Assembly (NCBI GenBank): GCA_037176725.1
Contig: JAZBRS010000029.1
Location: forward strand, 120,623,001 to 120,687,000
DNA: 64,000 bases
Source: Posidonia oceanica
Lineage: Eukaryota > Streptophyta > Magnoliopsida > Alismatales > Posidoniaceae
Direction: 5' to 3'
Shown here: one piece after another, positions 31,801 to 43,209 of the stretch
Position numbering within the stretch: the first letter of the stretch is position 1
How the letters are laid out: each line of letters opens with the position of its first letter
Program-made: the position numbers and the translations under genes
Notes under the pieces: generated by a model
What the model was told of the DNA's origin: nothing
What the model saw: only the letters and a program-made list of their open reading frames with translations
Databases searched by the model: none

Positions 31801-33920
31801 TAGAAAATTGACTTTGTGCTGCTTCATGATCTCTTCTTTGATCATGAGCAGCCACTGCGGTCGCCATCTTCTCAATTTCTTCTTTACAGGCTTGGCATCT
31901 GGATTCAAGGGTAGGTTGTGCACCACTATCTCGACATCTAGGCCGACCATATCCTCATAGCTCCAGGCGAAGACATCCACATACTCTTTCAAGAATGCGA
32001 TGAACTCTGCTCTGGCTTGGGATGACAGCTGGGCACTGATACGGAACTCTCTAGCTTCTTCAGCTGTGCCGATATTAACAACCTCTGTTTCTTCTTCAAC
32101 ATGAAGGTTGGGGCCTTCTAGATCGTCGTCATAGGGCCAGAACTCGGGCAATGGTTCATCATTCTCATCCTCACCCGTATCATCCTCCTCTCCATATGTA
32201 ATAAGTTCCGAGAGGATCTCTTTCTCAAAAGTGGGGTTTGTGATATCGAAAGAGTGTATATGTTCCACTGCTTGGCCCTGGTGACGCTTCAGGATGGTCA
32301 CGCTTACTTGAGTGTTCTTGTATCCTTGATGCGCGACCTCCGTCCTGGCAACTTCCTCTACCTACTCTGACCTGGCTGATTCTGCTGAGCGCTCTGCCAC
32401 TGACTCTGCTGATGGTTATGCTGACTCTGTCATTGATGCTGCTGAGGCTGCTGATAACTCTGCTACTGATGCTACTTTCAGCTCTGTTACTGCCTGGACT
32501 GTTGACTAAGTTGCTGTCTGCACTGCTAGTGTTTCCTCCTCTGCGTCTTCTAGTATACTTGCGGAGGGTATGCCGGACTGGCGACTGATCTGGGTACTAC
32601 CGCTCGCTGCATTGCCTGAGTGGGGCATGTGCTGCACAAACCACCTAGACCTGCCTTGTGGTTGCAGAGTGATGAGTTCATCCGGTCTAGTGGAGTCTGC
32701 TGCTGCTGAGTCTTCTTCTAAGACCATGATAGAGGCATGGTCATCCTGCAGGGGAGGGTTCGTAACCACGGTTTTCCCTTTCCTTTTCGTTGTTTGGTGC
32801 TTTACCAGGTCCTCTGCCAACGACTTGAGCTGTTCCTGGTACAGTAGCTCTAAGTCTCCCATCCACGAGTCGACTTGGGCCTCTACCGCCGCTCCTTCCT
32901 CCTCATCCGAGGGTGAGTCGACGTAGTAGGCGCCAGGGGCCCTTAGCTCTGGCCCGGCTGCTAAATGTACTACCACCCTGGATGCTTGCATTGTCTGGCC
33001 TGCGAGCATGCCTGATTGCAGCGGCTTCATGATTACAGATCCAAACAGATTGGTCAATGGGGCCGTAGATGGGTGCACTGCCAAAGTCACTGCTGCAGTT
33101 GGAGGGTAGGCAAAGCTACTCTTCTGAGGGCCCGATGGCTGGGAGGCTGTGCTGCTTGACTGGACCCCTGCATCTAGTAGTGACAATGAGGGTGTGGCCT
33201 TTGATGCCATGGGGGCCTGCCACGAGAGTTGCTGTTTTATGGCAGGAAGATGTGTAGCGGACAACACCGGCTGCATTCTCTGTGATGCGGCTGCTGAAGT
33301 GGGCCGAGTCGCGCTACTGGCTAAACTGGATGACTGACCCTCTAGAGAGGGTAACAGCTGTACTGATGCGACTGCGGCCATAGGCAGACTGGCTAACTGT
33401 GCCTGAAGGGGTGTCCCTGACTTCTGAGCTACCGCTGCTGCTGGTGCTTGTGATGCTGATGTGGCTACAAAAATGTGAAAGCTTGTCTGTCCTGCCACAG
33501 GGCCTGCTAAATTTGCTGCTGTACCTGTTGAAGGTAGGGCCAGACAAACCGATCGAGGTGCCTCCATGCTGATCAGAACTTTGCCATAGGTTTGGGCCGC
33601 CTCTACTGTGCCAGACTGCTCCTCATCCAAGTAGTAGTCCTCAATGCAGACCCATTCTTCTGTCGGCACCGTGGCTTGACCATCGATTGAACTTAGAGTA
33701 CCTGCACTGGTGAAGTTAGTGAGGTCCCTGGGGATGACCGTCTTCTGATTCTTCAGCTGAAAGCATTCATCTTTGTTGGGCTTGGGCTCGTAACCGAGAC
33801 CTTCTGCTTTTCTCCACTCCTCTGCTACGATGGGCTCTGCGATCCCCTGGCCGTATCGCCCGAGCGGTGAGCCCTTAACGTAACCCCACCTATGACAGAC
33901 ATTCTCGACCATCTGGAAAG
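28806..33920 (-). pseudogene. pol: Pol of element B: linker, RT, RNase H, integrase (many stops)
   Basis: Domains in order on the minus strand: low-complexity linker (about 33920-32300); RT (about 32000-30900, with VYVDDMIVK near 31425); RNase H (about 30540-30150, with LYFDGAVN, HDDAMLVI and NAYADVLAT); integrase with CHNC zinc ligands near 29730, and DNGTNF and AVESANKN in the core. Stops interrupt it at about 29649 (TGG to TAG), 28851, 30534, 30617, 30660, 30716, 31543 and 31593. In the RNase H D82 motif the usual HGDAM reads HDDAM. It is non-functional. Confidence 0.88.
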
Positions 33921-36900
33921 GGTTATTGTGAACGGCCAAGGAGTTGACGCTTTCAAGATCAGGAATGAAGTTAACCGGCTTGCATCGGTTAATGCGATAC
34001 AAAGCATCGGAGATTTCAGGGTCAAAGGGAACGGTTTGTGAAGAGACGGGGGAGACTGCCTCGATCCGCTCCTTCTCAAAGTTCTCCGCCATGACGACAA
34101 TGACATCGTCGCCGCGGCGGTACTTTATCATGCGATGGAGGGTCGAGGGGAGGACCTGATGCTTGTGGAGCCAAGAGCACCCAAGCAGGAAGTTAAAATT
34201 AGGCTTCAAGTCGACGACGTAGAATTCTACATCGAATACGACCGGGCCAATGGTAAGAGGAATAATCATAATCCCTAAAGCATCATGGTGGGTATTATCA
34301 AAAGCTGTCATTCCCTTTATAACTAGAGTGATATCCTCGGCTTTGAATCCGAGCTTTGTTGCAGTACGCAAGGGGCAGACATTAAGGCCTGACCTGTTAT
34401 CAACCAGCATGAGGGGAATGCGGAAGTTTTTGAACTAAACCGTGACGAACAAGGGTTGGTTATGATTAATCCCCGCCGAAGGCAGTTCATCGCTCGTGAA
34501 AGAGATGATCTGAGGCTCCGCAATCATCCTTACCATGCTTTCCAAGGCTGAAGGTTCAATAGTCTGGGACACATGGGCTGCTTGGAACACGTGAAGAAAA
34601 GCTTCGCGGTGTTCAGAAGAGGAGTGTATAAGGTCCCAAATTGAAATGTCGGCTTTGACCTTCTTAAGCTGAGAGGTAATGTTAGCCTTGGGTTGGTTCT
34701 TCTTGGCAGCAAGAGGGGTGGCTTTGGTGGCAAGTTCTAAGGAGACAGATATAGGGGGTTGGCTTGAGGGTTGGCTTGCTACGGGTTGGCTAGAGGTCTA
34801 GCCTGCTACGGGTTGGCTAAAGGTCTGGCCTGCTACGGGGGCACAGCAGGTTCTGGATGGTTTGGCCTAACCACCGGTGCTGGGGGTCTGTAGACCCTCT
34901 CTGATCGTGTCACTTCCGCACACATTTCTGTGGCGTAGCTGTATGGTACGCGATGGGTGTCCTGAGTTAAATCAATAACCACGGGAGCATGTGTAGCGAG
35001 CACAGGAGGGGCTGCAGGGGTGCCTATTGGATTCTGGGGAGATGGATAAGGTTGTTGGGGAGGGAAGGCAGGGGTAGGCTGAGGTCTGCCTAAAAAGTGT
35101 ATAGGGGATCCTAACTGAGGCCATCCTAAGAGATGGATAGGGGATCTAGGCTGAGCCCTAGCTAGGAGGTGTACAGGGGGTTGAGCCTGAGGAAGCACAA
35201 GGGGCGGTGCGAAGGAGCACTTCGGCCTGGCACGTGGTCGGATCATGTGAACTCCCGACTCGAAGCCGGCAACAGCTGCAAGATAGAGATTGACAGGAAA
35301 GGGCTCAGAGATATCAAAGATGAGCTCAGAAGGGTCTACCACGGACGTGGTAGGCCTAGAAGGGAAAAGAGAGTGAATTCCTGAGGTTCCTGCACCTCCC
35401 AGATAAGAGTGCTCCGGTAGAGGTTGGCGGACAATGCTGGGATGAGGAGGAACAGATGAATGAGTAGATGCATGTGTGGATGCAGGAGTGGATGCCTCGT
35501 GGGTGTCGATCACAATCGTTCCCGATTTGATTAAGTCCTGAATAGCATTCCGCAGGGTGAAGCAGTTGTCCATCGAATGCCCGACGCTTCGATGGAAATT
35601 GCAAAAGATGTTCGCCTTATACCAATGCGGCAAGGGGTTTGGGGGTGGGCGAACCTCCGGGAATCTCAGGAGTGATGCAACCTTTGGCAAGATGGCATTC
35701 AGCGGTTCCACCAATGGGGCGAACTTCCGTCGTTCTATGGGAGGCCGTCTTTGCCTTGGGTATTGTCTTTGTTGAACCGGTGCGGCGGGATAGACCGGTC
35801 GAGCAGTGGTGGTGATCTGTGGTGTGGGGGGATTCCTAGGTGCAAGAGCATACACCATCTGAGCTGGGGCAGGCCGAGATGCCAGATGAACAGGCGCAGT
35901 AGGGGAATCGACGTATGCAACAGTGGTCTTCGGAGAATCTTTCTTCTTGGGACGATTGCTATTGCTACCGCTGTTGTTGTTGGTGGTGCTGCTGTTGGTG
36001 CTGTTGTTGCTGGTCGTGGCCTGCTTAGCGAACACAGAGAGAGCGGGGAAGTTTCCATTCCGCAACGAACTCTCCACGCGCGCTCTAGCTCGGATTAGTG
36101 CTGCAAAAGTAGTGACAGGTTGAATGCTAAGCAGAGCCCCGAGAGATGGCTGCGCCCCCTTGATAACGATCTCAATAGACTCCTTGTTAGAGGGTCTATC
36201 TCGAACTTGTGAAGCAAGGGTGCGCTAGTGGCCAACGTACTCCCCAAATGGCTCACTGGGATTCTACTTGGTTGCGACCAGGTTCGCGTGCTTTGGGACC
36301 AGGTCGAGGTTGAAGGAATATTGTTCCAGGAATGCCTGACTGAGATCGTTCCAAGTCTTGATGGCTGACATATCAAGTGAGGTGAACCACTTGAGTGCTG
36401 GCTCGGTCAAGCTTTTCTGGAACAGGCGGATCAGCAACCTCTCATCAGCTTGGAGCTGAGCGAGATCACCGCAATATGCCTTCAGATGTGCTATGGGACA
36501 GCCCCTACCACTATATTTATCGAAGTCTGGGATTTTGAACTTCGATGGGAGTACCGCCTCTGGAAAGTATTAGAGGTCCCGGAACTGGTAGGTGTGGTGT
36601 TCAGTACCCTACACTAGTCGTAGTGCCTTCTCCAAGACGTCCATCTTGTTATTGATGGGGTCTAGATTTGCCACCGCAAGAGAGGGATCGGTAGGGGTAG
36701 CGAGCACATACGCCGAGTAGGTCGCACCTAAGTGCTCTTCTGGATCTACCATAGCGTCGCTTGGTGGAGCAATGGGATGGCCGGCGTATTCGTGCGCTGG
36801 TATGGTGTATGATGGGATGTATGCAGGATTCTGGATTTGATGCAGGGGAGGAGGATAAATGACATGCTGTGTAATGGAAGGTGTAGTGTGCTGGAGCATC

Positions 36901-37612
36901 AGTTGTTGCACAGGCGAGGTGCCAGACAGCGAGCCAGTGGGGTACTGTGCTCCAACCAGCCCGAAGGACTGGCCACCAGGTGGCGGAGGTGCATGCAGTG
37001 CTGTGTGTTGTGCTGTGGGAGGTGGAAACCATGCCCCCATCGTCGGAACCGTGAGCAACTGAGACGATGGTCTAGGCGGAGGTGTAGTGGCAAATGCATG
37101 ATATGCAGGAACTAGCCGTAGGGGAACCTCAAGAGCAACAGGAATGATGGGGGGACGAACTGATAGAGCCATGCCCTGCAGTCTCTTGGCGAGCTCCATC
37201 AGGTGCTGGTACTGTGCCTCAGGCATCCCATCAGCGGGAACGCTAAAGTGCAGTGCCGGCGAGGGATGAGAAGCAAGTGGCATGGACACAGACTGTCCAG
37301 GGGAAAGAGGTCCTACAGCAAGAGTCGCCGCAATAGTAGAAGGGGCGTCAAGGGTGACGTATCCCTGAGATGGAGGGGTTCAGAGGTGTCTCCGAAACGC
37401 GAGTGACAGTCACCAAGATGGACTCAACGACCGGATCCGAAGGGGCGGATGTCTACCAATGCCCTAGGACGAACTGGGATACTGAAGGCACCAGGGGGAA
37501 ACCCTAGCATCATAGGGGGCACAAAGGGAGCTGAAGGGGGAACCGGAGGGGCCGAAGTGGAAACTCCCTCCGTGACAAGAGTAAGAAGTGGCTCACTAAC
37601 GAACTGGGCCAT
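33921..37612 (-). pseudogene. gag: Gag-protease of element B (broken)
   Basis: The start MAQFVSEP at 37612 matches element A. Homology covers the Pro-rich N-terminus (37612 to about 36610), the gag core (about 36600-36080), the zinc-knuckle-like CNFHRSVGHSMDNC (near 35590) and protease, where DNRSGLNVCP near 34400 has lost the glycine of DNGS. Stops and frameshifts occur near 37420, 36570, 36225, 34800 and 34437. It cannot give a working Gag or protease. Confidence 0.85.
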
Positions 37613-38938
37613 TGTTGACCGAGAGCACGTGAGGATAGGGCTACGACGAGGGAAAAGAGGACGAGTCCTAGGAGGAGCTATCGTCGCAAAAGCGGATAGC
37701 TCAGAGGGAAATGGTCGCGAACAAAAGTTGCAACAGGGGTGTCAGTAGGGGACAATACTCAAGCTCCAGCAAGGGAACTTGCTTATCGATCTCTGTTGAC
37801 ACAAACACAAACAAAGAGGGATTAGAAACTGAATGAAAGATGCAAATGTGTTAAATTAGTGGCATGAATGACATGTATGCTTTCTAGCATGCTCTCCCTC
37901 ACCAATCTAGTGTATCCTAGTAGGTAGCCTATTTTGGGTACTCACAGGTGTATAGGTCACCGACTCAGGTCAGAAAAGGTAGGTCCCCTGTCTAAATCCT
38001 GGCCAGAGCTCAAGTGATAACAGGGTGGTGCGTTGGTGGCCTTGACCCCGCCAAAGCGTGGGTAGTACCCTCCACTAGCACCGACACGACCCCTGGACAA
38101 GGAGGGACAGACCGACTGACTTGGGCCACGCTAAAGTAGTGGAACAAGAGGCCGGGACCGTCCTTCGTAGACTGATAGATGGACTCAAATGAGAGGATGC
38201 ATGCCCTATATGATGCTTCATGCAAATGATTAGAGTTTTTTATCTTGCGTGTTTTAATAACTCAAAGGGGTGTAGGTTTGTTGAGGTCCCTAGTTGCTCC
38301 TAGAACTTCTTTTTTTCTTGCTATTTTTAGTTAGCCACAGGGGAAGCAATCAGTCTCTACTATCCTAGACATGGCATGTGCGAAAAAAGGGAAGAAAATC
38401 ACCCAAGCATGGCAGGCAAACAACACACATCATTGCAAAAGCATGTGCATGGCATGTGCAAGTGTTTGTGAGCATAATAGTGAAGGGGAAACATTCATCA
38501 TATCAAAAGGCATATATACAGGGCATGTGCGTGTGTAGTGGCATAGCAAGTGTGTAAGAGAAGCATTCATCACTCAAAAAGCATGTATTGTTGCCAAGCA
38601 AGTATGTAGGCATGCATAAGGCAAGAAATAAAGCAATAATAAGCCAACAGATAAAGTAAGTAAAGACAGGTAAGCAGTAAAGCAAATAAAAGTAGATCAA
38701 AGAATAAGGCATGTAAACAAGCGAGAAAGCCAAAGCAGACAAGGCAGAGCAAATAACAAAGCATGCCAAGGCAAAGCAGGCAAAGAAGTGCAAAACCCAA
38801 GCAGAGTTGCTACGATGCGACTCGCTAGGAATTGGCACAGGGGAGCAAACAAACAGGCAAAGGGTGCAAAGGCACAAGGCAAGCAAACCTGCAAAAACAA
38901 GCGAGCGAGAAAACCAACACAAAAGCCGGAGTCAAGTA
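37613..38938 (-). other. 5' leader of element B
   Basis: Aligns with 12071-13381 of A. The 3' splice-site-like TGTGTCAACAG (minus strand, CAG at 37793-37795) corresponds to that of A. A-rich degenerate repeats at 38560-38930. No ORF called. Confidence 0.6.
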
Positions 38939-38956
38939 TCCCCAGCGGAGTCACCA
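38939..38956 (-). promoter_or_regulatory. Primer binding site, element B
   Basis: The minus strand reads TGGTGACTCCGCTGGGGA, one base inside the LTR. It differs from A's site at two positions. Confidence 0.82.
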
Positions 38957-39261
38957 TTGTAGTAATCCCAGTGTTTGGATCATCCATGCACACTGCTAAA
39001 GCTCGCGTGCACCGATCGGAATTTGGTTCACTATTAGCACGTGTATCCGAGAAGGAAGACTTAACTCGAAAACACTTAAAAAAGGGAAAAAAGGAAAGAA
39101 AAGGGGAAGATAAGACAAATCAGAGTCGCCACCGTGTCTATTAAGTCGGGAGACAAGGAAAACCGGGGAAATACATGAATAAACACGCAAAACCAAGCAA
39201 AAGATGCAATGCGATTCAAAGCAGATGAAATGATATGCAATTAGATGCAAATGATGTGACT

Positions 39262-39405
39262 CGTGCCTAGGATAAGGGCAATATGGTCATTACGGGCCAT
39301 GAGAAAGGGCAAGGACTCCTGTTACGTGCAGGGAAGGTGTTAGGCACCCCCGACACGCCCGAGAATCAGTCTTTCTAGGCTTACGCTCGCATACGCAGGG
39401 AAATG
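39262..39405 (-). promoter_or_regulatory. Conserved U5-side block of LTR B
   Basis: Carries the same GGGGGTGCCTAACACCTTCC core in element sense, although most of LTR B has diverged. A PBS-like TGGCGACTCTG lies at 39121-39131. Confidence 0.65.
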
Positions 39406-42400
39406 CATGCTTTGAATGCCTAAGTGCCATGAATGCCAAATTAGATGCTCAAAGGCGTGCTCTAAGTGATGAAATGTGTGCAAGGAATTAAACGTGAAAT
39501 CTAAGTACTCAGCAGCACTGTCTGTGTTCCGAACCGAGCGAACCCTGGTTTGTGAGAACTCCAGGCAGTAAGCATCATTGCTCTAAATGCAAATGCAAGC
39601 GATAAAACAAAACGGTGGTAAAACCATACACATGCAAGCGGCATGCAAAGGAAAACAATAGTAAACACGCAAAACGGTGCGAGAAACGAAAGCGGGCACA
39701 CAAAATGGTGTAAAGGCGAAGGAAAACAAAAACGGGCACGCAAAACAATGCAAATGCAAGCAAAAGCGGATGCGGGTACGCAAAACAATGCAAATGCAAG
39801 CAAAACAGGTGCGGGCACGTAAAACAATGCAAATGCAAGCAAAATAGGATGCGGACACGCAAAACAATGCAAATGCAAGCAAAACAGGGCAAATGTATGC
39901 AAAAGTGCTGAGGATGCTTGAATGAGTGCAAGGATGCAAGGTGCCATGATATGGGAATGCAAATGCATGCAAAAATGCAATGTAGAGACCTAAATGTAAT
40001 TAGGAGAGACTATAGGGGGGCTAGATGCAATTAAATGCAAACTCAGAGGCCTAGATGCAATGCAAATGCAAAACTAGGGGTCTATATGCAATGCAAATGC
40101 AAACTCAGGGACCTGTATGAAATGAAAATGCAAACTCAGGGACCTGGATGCAATTATTTTAAAAGCCATGGGGTCAAATGCAATGCATAAAACAAAATGT
40201 ATGCTATGAATGGAACTGGATGCAAATAAAGTAAAATGCTGGTGTTTTATGCAATGCAATAAGGTAAAATGCAAATTAAATGATATGTTTAACAAGCAGA
40301 GGACTGGAAAGTAATAAAAGCATAATACAGAATAAAAAGTGCAATGTAATATGGTAAAGTATGAGATTAAATGATTTCCAACTGAATAGAGGACTTTAAT
40401 GTAATAAAAATAAAATACAAAATAAAACATGCAATGCAGTATGGTAAACTTAGAATTTAAATAATTGATAAACAAAACAGAGGACTGAAACGTAAATAAA
40501 ATAAATTGCAGAAGATAAATGCAATGTAATAAGATAAAAACATGAAATTAAATGATTTTAACAACTGCAGGACTTGAATGTAAAGAAAACAAGTTACTGG
40601 ACTAAAACTAAAGGATACTAAAAGATTTTGAACTGCAGTAGGACTAAGATGTAATAAAAAGAAAAGACAGGAATTAAAAGCAACGCATTATAGTTTTATT
40701 TAGGAATTAAATGAAACTTAAACTACGACTGAACCTAAAAGTAATAAAACAAAACTACTAGAATTAATTTTAATGCATCTAACCAAACTAAAATTGAAAC
40801 TATACAGATGAACAGTGCTACAGTTAACTGCGGGCGGCAGCAGGTCTGACCGGAGAAGAAGGCTGACCACGGCAGCGAAGGCTGGCGTGCGGCGGCACGG
40901 AGGTGTCCAAAAGCTAAAGGAGACTTCCCGGAGGTCGCAGTGGGCTTGTGGCGCATGACGGCATCTGAGGTGGCCTGACGACGGCGGCGGAGCTCTATAG
41001 AGGGCTGTTGGAGGTGGTGTGGCTGTTGGAGGCGACGGCGGCAGAAGGGGAAAGCAGGGTGGTGCTCCTGGGACCTTGGCGGAGCTCAGAGCACGGTCGG
41101 GAGGAGCTGTAGATGCCCAGAGCACGGTCGGTGCAGATTCAGCTCACCGGAGAAGACGACCTCGTGGCAGCGGCGACTCGGCGAACCAGGGGCCAAAACC
41201 TAGATCTAAGGGGCTGGGAAGCAACAGAGAGCTAAAACTAAGCTACTGGTAAGAAGAAATACCTGTTTGCACTGCTGGATCGTTCCCCCGACCTCAGTGG
41301 GTTATGCAGGAGCCGGTGGAGGTGGTGGCGCTGCTGCGGGCGTCTTCGGCGGCACGCGATGGCAGGGATCAGTTGCTAGTGCTCCTCCGGAGCTTAGGAG
41401 CTGAACAGAAGTAAGTTTTTGGGCTTGCAGGTGGAGATGGATTTTTTGGGTGCTGCTGGTGGAGCTACAGGTTGCTGGGGTGGAATGTTTCTCTCTGGGC
41501 TAAGGGGATTCCTCCAGTGGCTCGCTGGAGGTTCAGTGAAGGTGGAGGAGAGATTGAATTGGGTTGGAAGGCTGCTCTGGAGGGAGTTTGAGGTTTTGGT
41601 CGTTTCGGGTGGAAATGTGGTCGTAGGTGTTTGTGGTGGTGTGTGGGAGATGCTGGGTGTTTCGAGCTGAGGTGAGGGGTGGTCTGAGATGGTGGAGGTT
41701 CAAGGAGTATTGGGCTGAGTTTGGAGGAGATGGCGTGGGCTGAGGGGTGAGAATTTTCAAGTGGAAGGGCGTTCTGGGTGTGAGGGAGGAAACTGGGTGT
41801 TTGGGGTTGGTTTCTGGGTTCTGGAAGCGTGAGGAGGGAGGAGGGGATTCTAGGTGTTTGGGTGTGTATCTGGGGAGTGGAATGCAGGAGTTGGGGAGCT
41901 GGGAGGCGGCTAGTTGCAGGTCGGGAGAGGATTTGGAATTCTGGAAGAGGAGGAAGGAGGCTCTGGTTCTCTCTTGCTCTCTCAATTGCACAGAAAAATG
42001 GTGGAAGGAGAAGGCGAAGCTGCTGGTTTTATCTGGAGGAGAGCACTCGAGTGTGGATTCAAACCACGAGCACGAGGAGGAGGAAACTGTGAGAGGGAGG
42101 CCTGCCGGACGGGACGCACGACAGCTGGTAGTAACTGCCGCTGAGGGTGTGTCGGCGAAGGACGAGCGGGCTTGTGAGAGGCTGTGAGTGTAGGGGTGGT
42201 AGGCGAGGGTGAGTTGACGATGGGGGGAAATTTGAATCACAAGGGAAAGCTGAGGAGGAGGAGCTGGCTGAAGGTCGTGGGCTGGAAATTTTAAGTTTGT
42301 TTTAGGTTTTTCTTTTGATTATTTTTAAGTTTGTTTTAGGTTTTTCTTATGATTATTTTTAAGTTTGTTTTACTTATTAAGTTTTTCTTTTTTTTAAGTT

Positions 42401-42539
42401 AAGTCTTTTAATTGTTTTTCTTAAGTTTATGTTTTAATTGTTTTTTAGGTTTGTTAATTGTTTTTTAATTGTTTATCCTAGGTTCTTTGATTGTTTCTTT
42501 TTTCTAGGATTTTCTTTTGATTATTTTTTAAAAGGGTTT

Positions 42540-42675
42540 TTTCCTTTTGTTTGTTTTTAATTATATTTTTCTTTTGTTTGTTTTAATTGTATTTTTATTT
42601 TGTTTGTTTTAATTGTGTTTTTCTTTTGTTTGTTTTAATTGTATTTTTCTTTTGTTTGTTTTAACTGTATTTTTA
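42540..42675 (-). repeat. ~26-bp tandem repeat in U3 of LTR B
   Basis: About five copies of a CTTTTGTTTGTTTTAATTGT-containing unit. Absent from the other LTRs, so it is a local expansion. Confidence 0.8.
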
Positions 42676-43209
42676 GATTGTATTCTTAGTTTTTAGTTGC
42701 TCTTTAACTAGATTTTTCTTCTAATTGTTTGTCTGAGTTTTTTAATTGTTTTTTAAGGTTTTGATTTGTTTCTTCTTGTGTTTTCTTTTTTAATTGGGGT
42801 TTTAGGGTCTTTAATTTGTCTTTCATTATGTTTTTCCTTTGATTAATTGTTTTCTTGTTAAGTTTTTTTTTAATTAGGGTTTTTAGGTTTTCTTTTAATT
42901 GTTTTCTTTCTTTTTTTTTTCTTGGTTTTTGAAGTGCTTTTCTAGGGTTTTCATGGGAGGGCTTTCCTAGGGTTTTTAGTGGGTTCTTTTCTAGGTTTTT
43001 TGGATGGTTTACCTAAAGTTTTTAGTGGGTTCTTTTCTAGGGTTTGAATTGGATTTTCTCTTAGGTTTTTTTAATTGATTTTAGGGTTTTGGTGAAAAGG
43101 ATTTAGGGTTTAGGTTTGAGGTGGGTTTTTGTTTGAAAAGGATTTAGGATTTTTGAAGCCACCAGAGAAAGATTCCACTAATTCAGTCTGTCAAATTGGG
43201 GTGTCTACA

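Larger units (their letters stand above)
19255..43209 (-). mobile_element. Element B: old, degraded relative, interrupted by solo LTR and by A
   Basis: Minus-strand order: 5' LTR (38958-43209), PBS, leader, gag-protease, pol, DUF7745-like remnant, 3' UTR split by the solo LTR. The 3' LTR must lie to the left of element A, outside the window. All genes are broken, mostly by changes such as CAG to TAG, TGG to TAG and CGA to TGA. Together with the LTR divergence this makes B older than A and C. It is inserted in element D; GAGGG at 43210-43214 is the candidate target duplication. Confidence 0.9.
38958..43209 (-). mobile_element. 5' LTR of element B (4.25 kb, divergent)
   Basis: The ends on the minus strand are TGTAGACACC and GGATTACTACA. 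It is 1.5-2 kb shorter than the other LTRs and has about 44 bp of extra sequence near its PBS end (38970-39015). It keeps the conserved block (39262-39405), minisatellite (39660-39900), the repeated TGCAAT/GGACC region (40000-40700), the GC-rich block (40830-42300) with CAG|GTATTT (GT at 41261-41262), and a T-rich U3. Confidence 0.9.

Noticed and set aside
42960..43145. Interstitial telomere (TTTAGGG words)
   Set aside because: Only isolated TTTAGGG words in T-rich U3 DNA; no tandem run of the exact heptamer.
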